Of a stretch of DNA of 52,669 nucleotides, positions 31,034 through 38,313 are shown piece by piece (the first letter of the stretch is position 1; each line of letters starts with the position of its first letter). This DNA comes from Chloroflexota bacterium (GTDB lineage Bacteria; Chloroflexota; Anaerolineae; Anaerolineales; VGOW01): positions 1-52,669 of the forward strand of contig JACRBQ010000106.1 in the NCBI GenBank assembly GCA_016213135.1, written 5' to 3'. The notes beneath the pieces are model-generated. The model made no database searches. It was not told the origin of the DNA and worked only from the letters and a program-made list of their open reading frames with translations. The position numbers were made by a program, and so were the translations under genes.

Positions 31034-33397
31034 GTGACACGCAAACCCCATCTCATCGTCGCTCTTGCCCTCACGTTGGCCCTGGTCGTGAGCGCCTGCA
31101 ACTCCAACGCCCCCGCGCCGACGAGCACGGGCGTCCAATCGAACGCCCCGACAGTGACCCCCGCGCCCACGAGTACGGCCGTTCAATTGAATACCCCGAC
31201 AGTGATCCCCACGCCCACGCCGGAGCCGTGCCTCTCGGCCTGCGCGCGAGTCTCGGCGGAGGACATCGGCGCCCTGCAACAGTTGGCGCAGATCAACAAA
31301 GGCCGCATCACCGACATTGCCGTTTCGCCCGACAGCGCGAAACTGGCGGTGGCCGTGATGGCCGGCGTTTACATTTACGACACCGCCACGCTCGAACAAC
31401 TCGATTTCATCGCCGACGGTTCGCTGATGGAGTCGGTGGCCTTTTCGCCCGACGGCCAAGACCTGGCCATCGGCTCGTACTATCAAATCCACTTCTATTC
31501 CGCCGAGGGCTTTGAGAAGCGCGAAACGCTCGGCGGGCCGTTCTCGGCAGTTTACGATCTGGTGTACACCGCCGACGGCAAAACGCTCGGCGCGCTGGGC
31601 GGCTTCCGCTCCGCGTTTTTGGTGGACGCAGGCACGAAGGAATACAAGGCCCTCGAAGCGGACGAGCAAGTTTTCAGCCTCGCCTTCTCGCCCTCCGGTG
31701 ACACGGCCTACCTGGGCACCGTGTCGGCCATTGCCGTGTGGGACGCGGCGACCGGCGAGCAAACCCAACTCGTCGAGAAGAGCGAATGCACGCGCTCGGT
31801 GTATCTCGCAGACGTGCCGGAGACCGCCTCCAGCGCGCTGGCCTGTGACCGCGCTGCGCAAATCCTCGAAGGCGAGAGCGTGATCCAATCGGCGCAAGCG
31901 GCGGAGGGCGCGGGAGATGCCCTGAGCGTGGCCGGCGGGCCGACGAACCACGCCGCCATCGGGCGCAGCGACGGACAGGTAGAAGTGTGGGATGCAGCCG
32001 CGATGGAGGCCACCCTGTGGAACGTGAGCGGCCATGCCCTCGCCGTTCACAGCCTGGCCTTCATGCCGGATGGCGAAGCCTTGTTCTCCGCGACGAACAC
32101 CGAAATCAAAAAGTGGGCCTTCGCCCCTTCGGCTCCGCTCAGGGCAGGCGACGGCATGGAATTGGGCGTAATTGACGGCTTCTCCAACAACATTCAGAAC
32201 TTCGTCTTTCCGCCGAATGGCAAACCTGCCCTGAGCGAAGCCGAAGGGTTGCTGTTTGTGATGGGCGGCAAAGTGTGGCAACTGCCGCCCGACCAGTGCT
32301 TCGGGCAGTTGAGCCAGGCCGCCGAAGTCATGGCGCTCGACGAGAGTGTTTCGTACGCCGCCCTCTCGTCCGACGGCGCATTGGCGGCCACACTCAGCGG
32401 GAGCTACGAGAAAAAGGATTTCTCCGTCGCTCTCTTTAACCTGGCCGACGGCGCAGAGATCAACCGCATCGAACTCGGCCAGTACATTCCGGGCCACGAG
32501 ATCGTCTTTTCAGCCGATGGCGAATTCTGGGCGATAGCCCTGGACAAGAACGTGATGATTCTGAACAGGCAAGGCGAGCCGGTTGAAAAGGTAAGCAGCA
32601 ACGACTGGATCACCAACATCGCCTTTTCGCCGGACGGCAAATACCTGGCCGCGACGGACGGCAAAGGCGTCCTCACCGTGTGGGACGTCGGCACGTGGAA
32701 GGTGGTGAACAAGATCACCGGCGTCGAGGATTACACATACTCCATGGAGTTCTCGCCCGACAGCTCCAAAGTGGCGATTGCGTATTCCTCCGGCAAAGTG
32801 ATCCTGGTGGAGATCAGCACGGGCGAGATCGTGCTTACGTTGACCGGCCACGGCGCGGCTTACGATATGGCCTTCACGCCGGACGGCAAGATACTCATCA
32901 CTGCACCCGGCGATCACACCGTCAGATTCTGGGATGCCGCCGGCGGCGAGGAGATTTACTGGTTAGCCTTGCCCGGTTCCGTCACCCAGATGAAGTTCTC
33001 GACGGACGGCAAGTTGTACCTGGCGACGTACGAAGGCGTCATCCGCGTGTTCGGCATCCCGTGCGCGGCGGCCGCTGCCGGCGCGCAGTATCCGGCGCTC
33101 AATGCCGGGGCGCAGCCCACGCCCACGCCCGCGCCGGTGTCCGCCAAGTGCATCATCGCCCTCGATCCTCCGGCGACCTACAAACTGGACGGCGATTTCC
33201 ACGTCTTCGGTTTCCCGCCCGGTTATTCGCCTGTTCCCAAGACAACCATCCTGTGGAGTAACCTGAAAAAGGCGACGGAATCAAACGGTCGAGTGACGAT
33301 CTGGATTCCCGCCTCGAGAGCAACGGTTGCAGTCGACCCGGCCACCAATGTCATCACGGTTGCCATTCCCAACTGCAACCTGCCGTACGACAAATAG
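31034..33397 (+). CDS. WD40-repeat lipoprotein
   Basis: This 787-residue lipoprotein has a signal sequence with lipobox ALVVSAC, then a Pro/Thr-rich linker to about residue 70. Two or more beta-propellers are built from loosely conserved WD40/YVTN-like units (DIAVSPDSAKLAVAVMAGVYIYD; MAFTPDGKILITAPGDHTVRFWD). The GTG start at 31034 has AGGAG 10 bp upstream; the signal peptide closely matches that of the lipoprotein at 34663. An inverted repeat (32125-32248) is inserted in frame around residues 365-405. A C-terminal domain with Cys pairs follows (about 720-787). It is probably a surface-anchored scaffold; the partner is unknown. The stop codon overlaps the left duplication of a MITE-like element. 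Confidence 0.85.
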   Translation: MTRKPHLIVALALTLALVVSACNSNAPAPTSTGVQSNAPTVTPAPTSTAVQLNTPTVIPTPTPEPCLSACARVSAEDIGALQQLAQINKGRITDIAVSPDSAKLAVAVMAGVYIYDTATLEQLDFIADGSLMESVAFSPDGQDLAIGSYYQIHFYSAEGFEKRETLGGPFSAVYDLVYTADGKTLGALGGFRSAFLVDAGTKEYKALEADEQVFSLAFSPSGDTAYLGTVSAIAVWDAATGEQTQLVEKSECTRSVYLADVPETASSALACDRAAQILEGESVIQSAQAAEGAGDALSVAGGPTNHAAIGRSDGQVEVWDAAAMEATLWNVSGHALAVHSLAFMPDGEALFSATNTEIKKWAFAPSAPLRAGDGMELGVIDGFSNNIQNFVFPPNGKPALSEAEGLLFVMGGKVWQLPPDQCFGQLSQAAEVMALDESVSYAALSSDGALAATLSGSYEKKDFSVALFNLADGAEINRIELGQYIPGHEIVFSADGEFWAIALDKNVMILNRQGEPVEKVSSNDWITNIAFSPDGKYLAATDGKGVLTVWDVGTWKVVNKITGVEDYTYSMEFSPDSSKVAIAYSSGKVILVEISTGEIVLTLTGHGAAYDMAFTPDGKILITAPGDHTVRFWDAAGGEEIYWLALPGSVTQMKFSTDGKLYLATYEGVIRVFGIPCAAAAAGAQYPALNAGAQPTPTPAPVSAKCIIALDPPATYKLDGDFHVFGFPPGYSPVPKTTILWSNLKKATESNGRVTIWIPASRATVAVDPATNVITVAIPNCNLPYDK
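32125..32248. repeat. Intragenic inverted repeat with 24-bp arms
   Basis: The arms 32125-32148 and 32225-32248 are complementary over 24 bp with a single mismatch, separated by 76 bp, inside the WD40 lipoprotein gene. They encode SAPLRAG and KPALSEAEG, peptide strings often seen where palindromic repeats have invaded coding regions. The reading frame stays open. Confidence 0.85.
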
Positions 33398-33513
33398 CGC
33401 AGAGACGGGTGATTACCCACAAGTTGCCTTTCGTCCGCAGTTGCACTGCGGGCGCGGGCGGCACGCTTCGCGAACTGCCGCCCGAACTTGTAGGTAATCA
33501 CCAGCGCAGAGAC
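33396..33513. mobile_element. MITE-like palindromic element with 11-bp target duplication
   Basis: AGCGCAGAGAC occurs at 33396-33406 and again at 33503-33513. The 96 bp between begin and end with 18-bp inverted repeats (33408-33425 and 33485-33502, one mismatch; core GGTGATTACC). Inside are two more hairpins, CCGCAGT/ACTGCGG and GGGCGGCA/TGCCGCCC. There is no coding capacity. The structure is that of a small non-autonomous transposable element inserted at the stop codon of the WD40 gene. Confidence 0.75.
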
Positions 33514-33538
33514 AGTTGACAAACAGAAGGAGGAGACC

Positions 33539-34543
33539 GTGAACCCCGTTTCACGCAGACTCTCTCACATCGCCAAAATCATATTCGCCCTCAGCCTGGC
33601 CGCCGTGCTGACGCTGGCGCTGTTTTTTGGCAGCGCGAGCGCAAATTTTGGCGCCGTTTGCCAGCCCGATGGCAGACCTGCGGTCCAAATTGAGGGCTTT
33701 ACGCCGTTTCCTAATCGCGAGGTCACGATCATTGCTTTTGATCAATATGGCAAGGAGACACGGACCAAAGGAAAATTCGACGCGCAAGGTAACGGCACTT
33801 TTCCTTTCGGCGAGCCGGGCGTTCTGTACACAGACGTCTTCGCGAAAATCGAAGGCAGCAACGAACCACTCGTGTTCAAGAACGTCAAGTGCGACGCGCC
33901 GCAAAAGCCGCCCTCTCAGTTGACGGCGATCGATGTGGCCCCTCCGTCGGTGAGCATGCAGGTTGGGGAACAACAAGTGTTTACCGCCACAGGCAGAGAT
34001 CAGAACGGTAATCCATATACGCTCTCCAATCCTACGTGGACAACCTCCGGCGGGGGGACGCTCGCTCCCTCCGGGACGACCGCCACCTATACGGCGACCC
34101 AGGCGGGGGATTTCACTATCACGTATGGAGAAGGCGGGACGACCATCCAGGGCACGGCCACGATTCATACGACAACCCCCCCTCAGTTGACGGCGATCGA
34201 TGTGGCCCCTCCGTCGGTGAGCATGCAGGTTGGGGAACAACAAGTGTTTACCGCCACAGGCAGGGATCAGAATGGTAATCCATATACGCTCTCCAATCCT
34301 ACGTGGACAACCAGCGGTGGTGGAACGCTTACTCCCTCCGGGACGACGGCCACCTATACGGCGACCCAGGCCGGCGATTTCACCATCACCGTGACACAAG
34401 GCGGCACGGGCATCCAGGGGATTGCCAAGGTACAAGTCAAGCCAACGGAGACCTCCGCATTGTGGATCGTCGGCGGAGTGTTGGCTCTGGGCATCGCCGC
34501 GGGCGCGGGATACTGGCTTTGGGGGAGACCGAAGGTCGATTGA
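33539..34543 (+). CDS. Exported membrane-anchored protein with two nearly identical Ig-like (Big) repeats
   Basis: This 334-residue protein starts at GTG with GGAGGAG upstream. A signal peptide (residues about 10-36) is followed by a small beta domain (38-115, VQIEGFTPFPNREVTIIAFD), then two tandem 89-residue repeats (about 127-215 and 216-304) starting QLTAIDVAPPSVSMQVGEQQ, which look like bacterial Ig-like group 2 domains. A C-terminal helix (ALWIVGGVLALGIAAGAGYWLW) anchors it to the membrane with a short cytoplasmic tail. The repeats are almost identical in DNA, a recent duplication. Surface adhesion or spacing is the likely role. Genes for exported proteins surround it. Confidence 0.82.
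   Translation: MNPVSRRLSHIAKIIFALSLAAVLTLALFFGSASANFGAVCQPDGRPAVQIEGFTPFPNREVTIIAFDQYGKETRTKGKFDAQGNGTFPFGEPGVLYTDVFAKIEGSNEPLVFKNVKCDAPQKPPSQLTAIDVAPPSVSMQVGEQQVFTATGRDQNGNPYTLSNPTWTTSGGGTLAPSGTTATYTATQAGDFTITYGEGGTTIQGTATIHTTTPPQLTAIDVAPPSVSMQVGEQQVFTATGRDQNGNPYTLSNPTWTTSGGGTLTPSGTTATYTATQAGDFTITVTQGGTGIQGIAKVQVKPTETSALWIVGGVLALGIAAGAGYWLWGRPKVD
33917..34450 (+). repeat. 267-bp tandem duplication encoding the Ig-like repeats
   Basis: Two direct copies of 267 bp (33917-34183 and 34184-34450). The first two thirds of each are almost base-for-base identical and divergence is concentrated at the 3' end of the units. The in-frame period is exactly 89 codons. Confidence 0.9.
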
Positions 34544-34662
34544 TTTGATAGAGAGTGATCGTCACTGCAAACCACCGCGTTGTACGGTTGGGGTCATTTC
34601 GAAAGCCCGTGACGGGCAGGCTGCGGAAGCCGGAATCTCAAACAACCGCTGGAGGATATTTC

Positions 34663-35610
34663 ATGAAACTCAGGCCCATTCAAATCGTCGCTCTTACCCT
34701 CACGCTGGCTCTGGTCGTGAGCGCCTGCGAGGGGACTGCGCCCACGAGCACGGGCGTGCAGTTGACCGCCCCGACAGCGACCCCCGCGCCCACCAGCACC
34801 CCGGCGCCGACGGCCACCTTCACTCCCGTGCCGTCGCCGACACTGCCGCCCACGCCAACCCTCACCCCCACCATTCCGCCGCTGCCGCCCGAACCGCAAC
34901 GGATCGAATTTCAGGCTGAAGACGGCACGAAGCTCGTGGGGCTGTACTACCCCGCCGCCGTCAACCCTGCGCCCGTCGTCGTGATGATGCACTGGGCCGG
35001 CGGCGACAAAGGCGATTGGATGATGCTGGGCATGGTGCAATGGCTGACCCATCGCGGCCTGCCGACGGACATGGTGATCTTTCCGCCCGAAGTCCTCGCC
35101 AAACTTTACCCGCCCATGCCGGAGGGCCTCTCGTTTGCGGCGTTCGTCTTCGACTATCGCGGCTACGGCGAAAGCGGCGGGCCGAAGAATCAATTTCTGC
35201 CCAAAGGCTGGCTCATGGATTCAAAGGCTGCGGTGGAAACGGCGAAGACCCTGCCCGGCGTGGACCCGAATCGTGTCGCGGCCATCGGCGCAAGCATCGG
35301 GGCGGATGGCGCGGTGGACGGGTGCATCATGGGGTGCGTCGGCGCGCTCTCGCTCTCGCCCGGCAGTTACCTTGACGTTCCATACGCCGGCGCCGTCACT
35401 GCTTTGGATAAGGAAGGCATCCCCGTCTATTGCTTTGCCGCCGATGGCGACGGCGAAGCCGCGGCGACGTGCAAGTCGGCCAAAGGCGATCATTACACGA
35501 TGACGATCTATCCGGGCCGGGGCCACGGCTACGACCTGCTGCAACCCGACCGCGACCCCGACATCGGGCAGACGATTCTTGATTTCTTTCTGAAGGTGTT
35601 TGGATTATGA
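34663..35610 (+). CDS. Alpha/beta-hydrolase lipoprotein
   Basis: This 315-residue lipoprotein (lipobox ALVVSAC) has a Thr/Pro linker to about residue 75, then an alpha/beta-hydrolase domain. The nucleophile elbow is GASIGADGA (Ser at about 212), the oxyanion region is VVVMMHWAGGD, and FVFDYRGYGESGG is the strand typical of dienelactone-hydrolase-like enzymes. The His is in GRGHGYDLL near the C-terminus and an Asp candidate is in FAADGDGE. The ester or peptide substrate is unknown. GGAGGATATTTC precedes the ATG. The signal peptide matches that of the WD40 lipoprotein, suggesting a shared origin. Confidence 0.87.
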   Translation: MKLRPIQIVALTLTLALVVSACEGTAPTSTGVQLTAPTATPAPTSTPAPTATFTPVPSPTLPPTPTLTPTIPPLPPEPQRIEFQAEDGTKLVGLYYPAAVNPAPVVVMMHWAGGDKGDWMMLGMVQWLTHRGLPTDMVIFPPEVLAKLYPPMPEGLSFAAFVFDYRGYGESGGPKNQFLPKGWLMDSKAAVETAKTLPGVDPNRVAAIGASIGADGAVDGCIMGCVGALSLSPGSYLDVPYAGAVTALDKEGIPVYCFAADGDGEAAATCKSAKGDHYTMTIYPGRGHGYDLLQPDRDPDIGQTILDFFLKVFGL

Positions 35611-35674
35611 ACGCATGGCGCGGCGGTATTCCATTCCTGCGCAGTGCGCCGTCCGACACACGAAAGGGACTCCT

Positions 35675-36175
35675 ATGAATTACAGACTCCTTCTCATAGC
35701 CGCCCTGATGTCACTGATCATCGCCGCCTGCGGCCTCGCCGGCCTCGCCCCGCCCCCGGCGCCGACCGTTGCGCCGTCGGCGACGCCGTTGCCCGCGCCC
35801 ACCCTGACTCCCACTCCCACCCTGGGGCCGCGCGAATACATTGACGCCGTCTATTGCTGGAAATCGCGCATCGACACCGGCGAGTTCGAGTTGTTCCGCT
35901 TCTTCAACAATGGCACGGTCATCGGCGCCTTTGTTTCTCCTTTCGCCGATTGCCAGGACGCGTGGAACAAAATGGCGCAGTACCTCACGATTGACGAGGT
36001 CATGACGTTCAATCACGGCGAATATCATCTCTCCGGCACGGTCGTCCGGTTCGAATTGAAGCAGGCTCGGGCGGACAAAATCATCGGCGAGGTCACCGGC
36101 AGTTACACGGGGGACAAAATGCTGCTGACGAAGCAGGGCGCCGAACAACTGGAATACATTTTCGTTAAACCGTAG
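35675..36175 (+). CDS. Small lipoprotein of unknown function
   Basis: This 166-residue lipoprotein has a signal with lipobox SLIIAAC (Cys at about 19), a Pro/Thr linker to about residue 50, and a compact C-terminal domain beginning YIDAVYCWKSRIDTGEFELFRFF, with aromatic residues and two Cys (CWKS and ADCQDAW) that may form a disulphide. I do not recognise the domain family. It lies 64 bp after the hydrolase gene and is followed by a perfect hairpin that may terminate the run of exported-protein genes. AAGGGA serves as ribosome site. Confidence 0.75.
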   Translation: MNYRLLLIAALMSLIIAACGLAGLAPPPAPTVAPSATPLPAPTLTPTPTLGPREYIDAVYCWKSRIDTGEFELFRFFNNGTVIGAFVSPFADCQDAWNKMAQYLTIDEVMTFNHGEYHLSGTVVRFELKQARADKIIGEVTGSYTGDKMLLTKQGAEQLEYIFVKP

Positions 36176-36180
36176 GCGCC

Positions 36181-36217
36181 AGACCTTTAGGGTCTCGAAG
36201 ACCCTAAAGGTCTCTTT
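36181..36217 (+). terminator. Perfect 15-bp hairpin after the small lipoprotein gene
   Basis: AGACCTTTAGGGTCT (36181-36195) pairs perfectly with AGACCCTAAAGGTCT (36199-36213) around a CGA loop, and CTTT follows. It begins 5 bp after the stop codon. The T-run is short, so it may be a terminator or a member of an intergenic palindrome family. Confidence 0.55.
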
Positions 36218-36275
36218 GCCCCAATGACCGGATTTCCCGCGCCAATCGCGAGAGCCGAGAAAGCGAGAATTCACA

Positions 36276-37418
36276 ATGGATAAGAAATCTTCCGAACCCA
36301 GGCAAGCGCCTTTTCTCGCCAAAGCGCTGGCCTTCATACTGGCGTTACTGCTGGTGGTGGGACTGCCGCTCTTTCTGCTGGTCTTCGACGTGTGGCGCGT
36401 GGTCTTCAACCCGCCGCTGATCAAGAACTTCATTACCTACGAGGTCGTCTCCTCGGACCTCATCCCGGTGGGGCTGGAATGGTTCTCCGACCGGCGGGCG
36501 CAGGAGCGCGTGCAGAAAGGCGAGGCCCTCACCGGCATCGACGAGCCGGACATCGTGCTGCTGATGTCGTTTCTCGGCCGCGAGGATTGGCGGGCGATCA
36601 AGAAGGAATTGCTGACGGACGAGTTTCTCACGCACATCGTGTCGGTGACGGTGGACGGCACTTACGGCTGGATCGACTCTACTGACCGCGTGCCGCAGAT
36701 CACCTGGGAACTGACCCCCCTCATTGACCGCCTGGACTCCGAGCACGGGGTCAACGGGATTGTCATCGCCTACGACAACCTGCCGCTGTGCACGCAAAAA
36801 GAGATCGACGATTACCTCTACCGCCTGTCGCTCGTGCCGCCCGGCGTCGAAGTGCTTTACAACCTGTGTCAGTTCCCTCCGCCCTGGCACGACGATCAAT
36901 TCAGCGATTACAAAAACGCGTTGTTCAAAGTGGTGGCCAATGTGCCGCCGCAATTTGCCCTCACCGACGAACTGTCGCGTGTCGCCGATCAGGGCGGCAT
37001 CGGCCCCGATGCGATCAAAGGGCAACTGATTCTCATCCGCACGTTGGGCAATCTGGCGTGGCTCCTGCCGCTCGTCCTGCTCTTGTTGATCGTCGCCGTC
37101 ATCGTCCGCTCGCTCAAAACACTCAGCCGCTGGGTGGGCCTGCCGATGCTCGTGGGCGGCTTCCTGGCCCTGCTGCCCACGCTCGTCTACCGCTGGCTCA
37201 TCGTCAACGTGCTGGCGACCGGCCCACTGAGTGAAACGCCGGAGATCATCCAGCCGGAAGTCATCCGCGTCATCACTCGGGCCGCCGACGAGATTTTCAA
37301 GCCCATGATGTTGCAGGCCGTTGTCATCATGGCACTGGGGCTGGGGCTTCTGCTGTGGTATGGCCTCGCCTCGCGGCGCGCGCCTTCGGCCAGGCCCGCT
37401 GCGCCTGCGGCAGGGTAG
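36276..37418 (+). CDS. Integral membrane protein of unknown function
   Basis: This 380-residue protein has an N-terminal helix (FILALLLVVGLPLFLLVF, about 19-36) and a large, presumably extracytoplasmic domain (about 40-245) rich in charged residues with two Cys (PLCTQKE, YNLCQFPP). Three C-terminal helices follow (about 255-275, 290-310 and 345-365), and the tail is Ala/Pro-rich. I do not recognise the family. The opening motif NPPLIKNFITYEVVSSDLIPVGLEW could help in searches. It lies 100 bp after the lipoprotein and is followed by a 226-bp gap containing the promoter of the cytochrome operon, so it is the last gene of the envelope-protein region. Confidence 0.75.
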   Translation: MDKKSSEPRQAPFLAKALAFILALLLVVGLPLFLLVFDVWRVVFNPPLIKNFITYEVVSSDLIPVGLEWFSDRRAQERVQKGEALTGIDEPDIVLLMSFLGREDWRAIKKELLTDEFLTHIVSVTVDGTYGWIDSTDRVPQITWELTPLIDRLDSEHGVNGIVIAYDNLPLCTQKEIDDYLYRLSLVPPGVEVLYNLCQFPPPWHDDQFSDYKNALFKVVANVPPQFALTDELSRVADQGGIGPDAIKGQLILIRTLGNLAWLLPLVLLLLIVAVIVRSLKTLSRWVGLPMLVGGFLALLPTLVYRWLIVNVLATGPLSETPEIIQPEVIRVITRAADEIFKPMMLQAVVIMALGLGLLLWYGLASRRAPSARPAAPAAG

Positions 37419-37494
37419 TGCTCCGCCTCAATGCCCGGGCATCGCAACCTGCGCCGACCTCACACCATGAGAGGCGGCGCAGGCATTCATTTTA

Positions 37495-37523
37495 TTGACA
37501 CCGTTGTTTGATTGTGATAGATT
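37495..37523 (+). promoter_or_regulatory. Promoter of the Rieske/cytochrome b operon
   Basis: A perfect TTGACA (37495-37500), a 17-bp spacer and TAGATT (37518-37523) form a good promoter, giving a leader of about 115 nt. The word CACACTGCCGG at 37527-37537 sits at the expected transcription start. Confidence 0.65.
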
Positions 37524-37577
37524 TACCACACTGCCGGGACTAATCGTATCCAAACTGGCTATTTTGAAACTGAATTG

Positions 37578-37607
37578 AACAGTGGGATAATCCCGCTGTT
37601 ACTTTTT
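37578..37607 (+). terminator. Terminator-like hairpin in the Rieske operon leader
   Basis: A 10-bp stem (AACAGTGGGA with TCCCGCTGTT, one G-T pair, loop TAA) is followed by ACTTTTT. It lies between promoter and gene, so it could attenuate the operon or define the 5' end. Confidence 0.6.
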
Positions 37608-37644
37608 ATTCCCAGTATTTCCCTTTGCTAGGAGGAGCCACTCT

Positions 37645-38283
37645 ATGTCTGCTGCGGCCATCCCGGGCCCAACCACCCCCCCCATGACCCGACGCGAATT
37701 CCTCTATTACGTGTGGGGCGCATCCATGGCGCTCTTCCTCGCGGAATCGGGTGGCGCGCTCGTTTGGTTTGCTTTGCCTCGTTTCAAGCCGGGCGAGTTC
37801 GGCGGCACGTTCACCCTCGACGTCTCAGCCGTCCCCCCGGTGGACGCGGATCCGAAAGACTACCCCGAAGGCCGCTTCTGGCTGGTCAATCTAGGCCCCA
37901 GGGCGGCGAGCGATCCTCGGCAGCCCAAAGATTATCCCGTGCAGGAAGGCGTGTTGGCAATCTACAAAATTTGTGTTCACCTCGGCTGCCTCTACAAATG
38001 GGTGCCCACCAACAACCGCTTTGAATGCCCGTGCCACGGCTCCAAGTATTTGCCCTCCGGCGCCCGCGTGGATGGCCCGGCCCGCCGCAACCTCGACGTG
38101 TTCATCATGGAAGCCGTGGACTCCGGCGGCAACGTGCTCGCCAAAACGGCCACGGGCAATGCCGACAACGACTCCAAAGCCGGCGCGGCCTTTCAACTCC
38201 CTGCAGGCACGGCTCAGATTCGCATCAACACCGGCAAAAAAGTGCAGGGTGCGGTCAATACCAAAGACGGTGGCGGCCGCTAG
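37645..38283 (+). CDS. qcrA: Rieske [2Fe-2S] iron-sulfur protein of a bc/b6f-type complex
   Basis: This 212-residue protein has a twin-arginine-like start (TRREFLYY, residues 15-22) and one membrane helix (23-44). The cluster-binding boxes are Cys110-x-His112 in CVHLGC and Cys128-x-x-His131 in CPCHGS. Cys115 and Cys130 are placed for the usual disulphide, so the high-potential cluster should be intact. It accepts electrons from quinol at the cytochrome b subunit encoded next. AGGAGGAG lies before the ATG. The 30-bp gap to cytochrome b indicates one operon. Residues 145-212 form a small C-terminal extension. Confidence 0.95.
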   Translation: MSAAAIPGPTTPPMTRREFLYYVWGASMALFLAESGGALVWFALPRFKPGEFGGTFTLDVSAVPPVDADPKDYPEGRFWLVNLGPRAASDPRQPKDYPVQEGVLAIYKICVHLGCLYKWVPTNNRFECPCHGSKYLPSGARVDGPARRNLDVFIMEAVDSGGNVLAKTATGNADNDSKAGAAFQLPAGTAQIRINTGKKVQGAVNTKDGGGR

Positions 38284-38313
38284 CGGCAGCGATCACAGGT
38301 CCAGGAGAACCCT

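Noticed and set aside
30086-32497. Minus-strand open frame of about 800 codons across the penicillin-binding protein and WD40 genes
   Set aside because: It spans two real plus-strand genes and their intergenic promoter, and its translation shows no known domain.
36181-36217. Protein-binding operator interpretation of the perfect palindrome
   Set aside because: It starts 5 bp after a stop codon and has a 3-nt loop, fitting an RNA hairpin better than a DNA operator.
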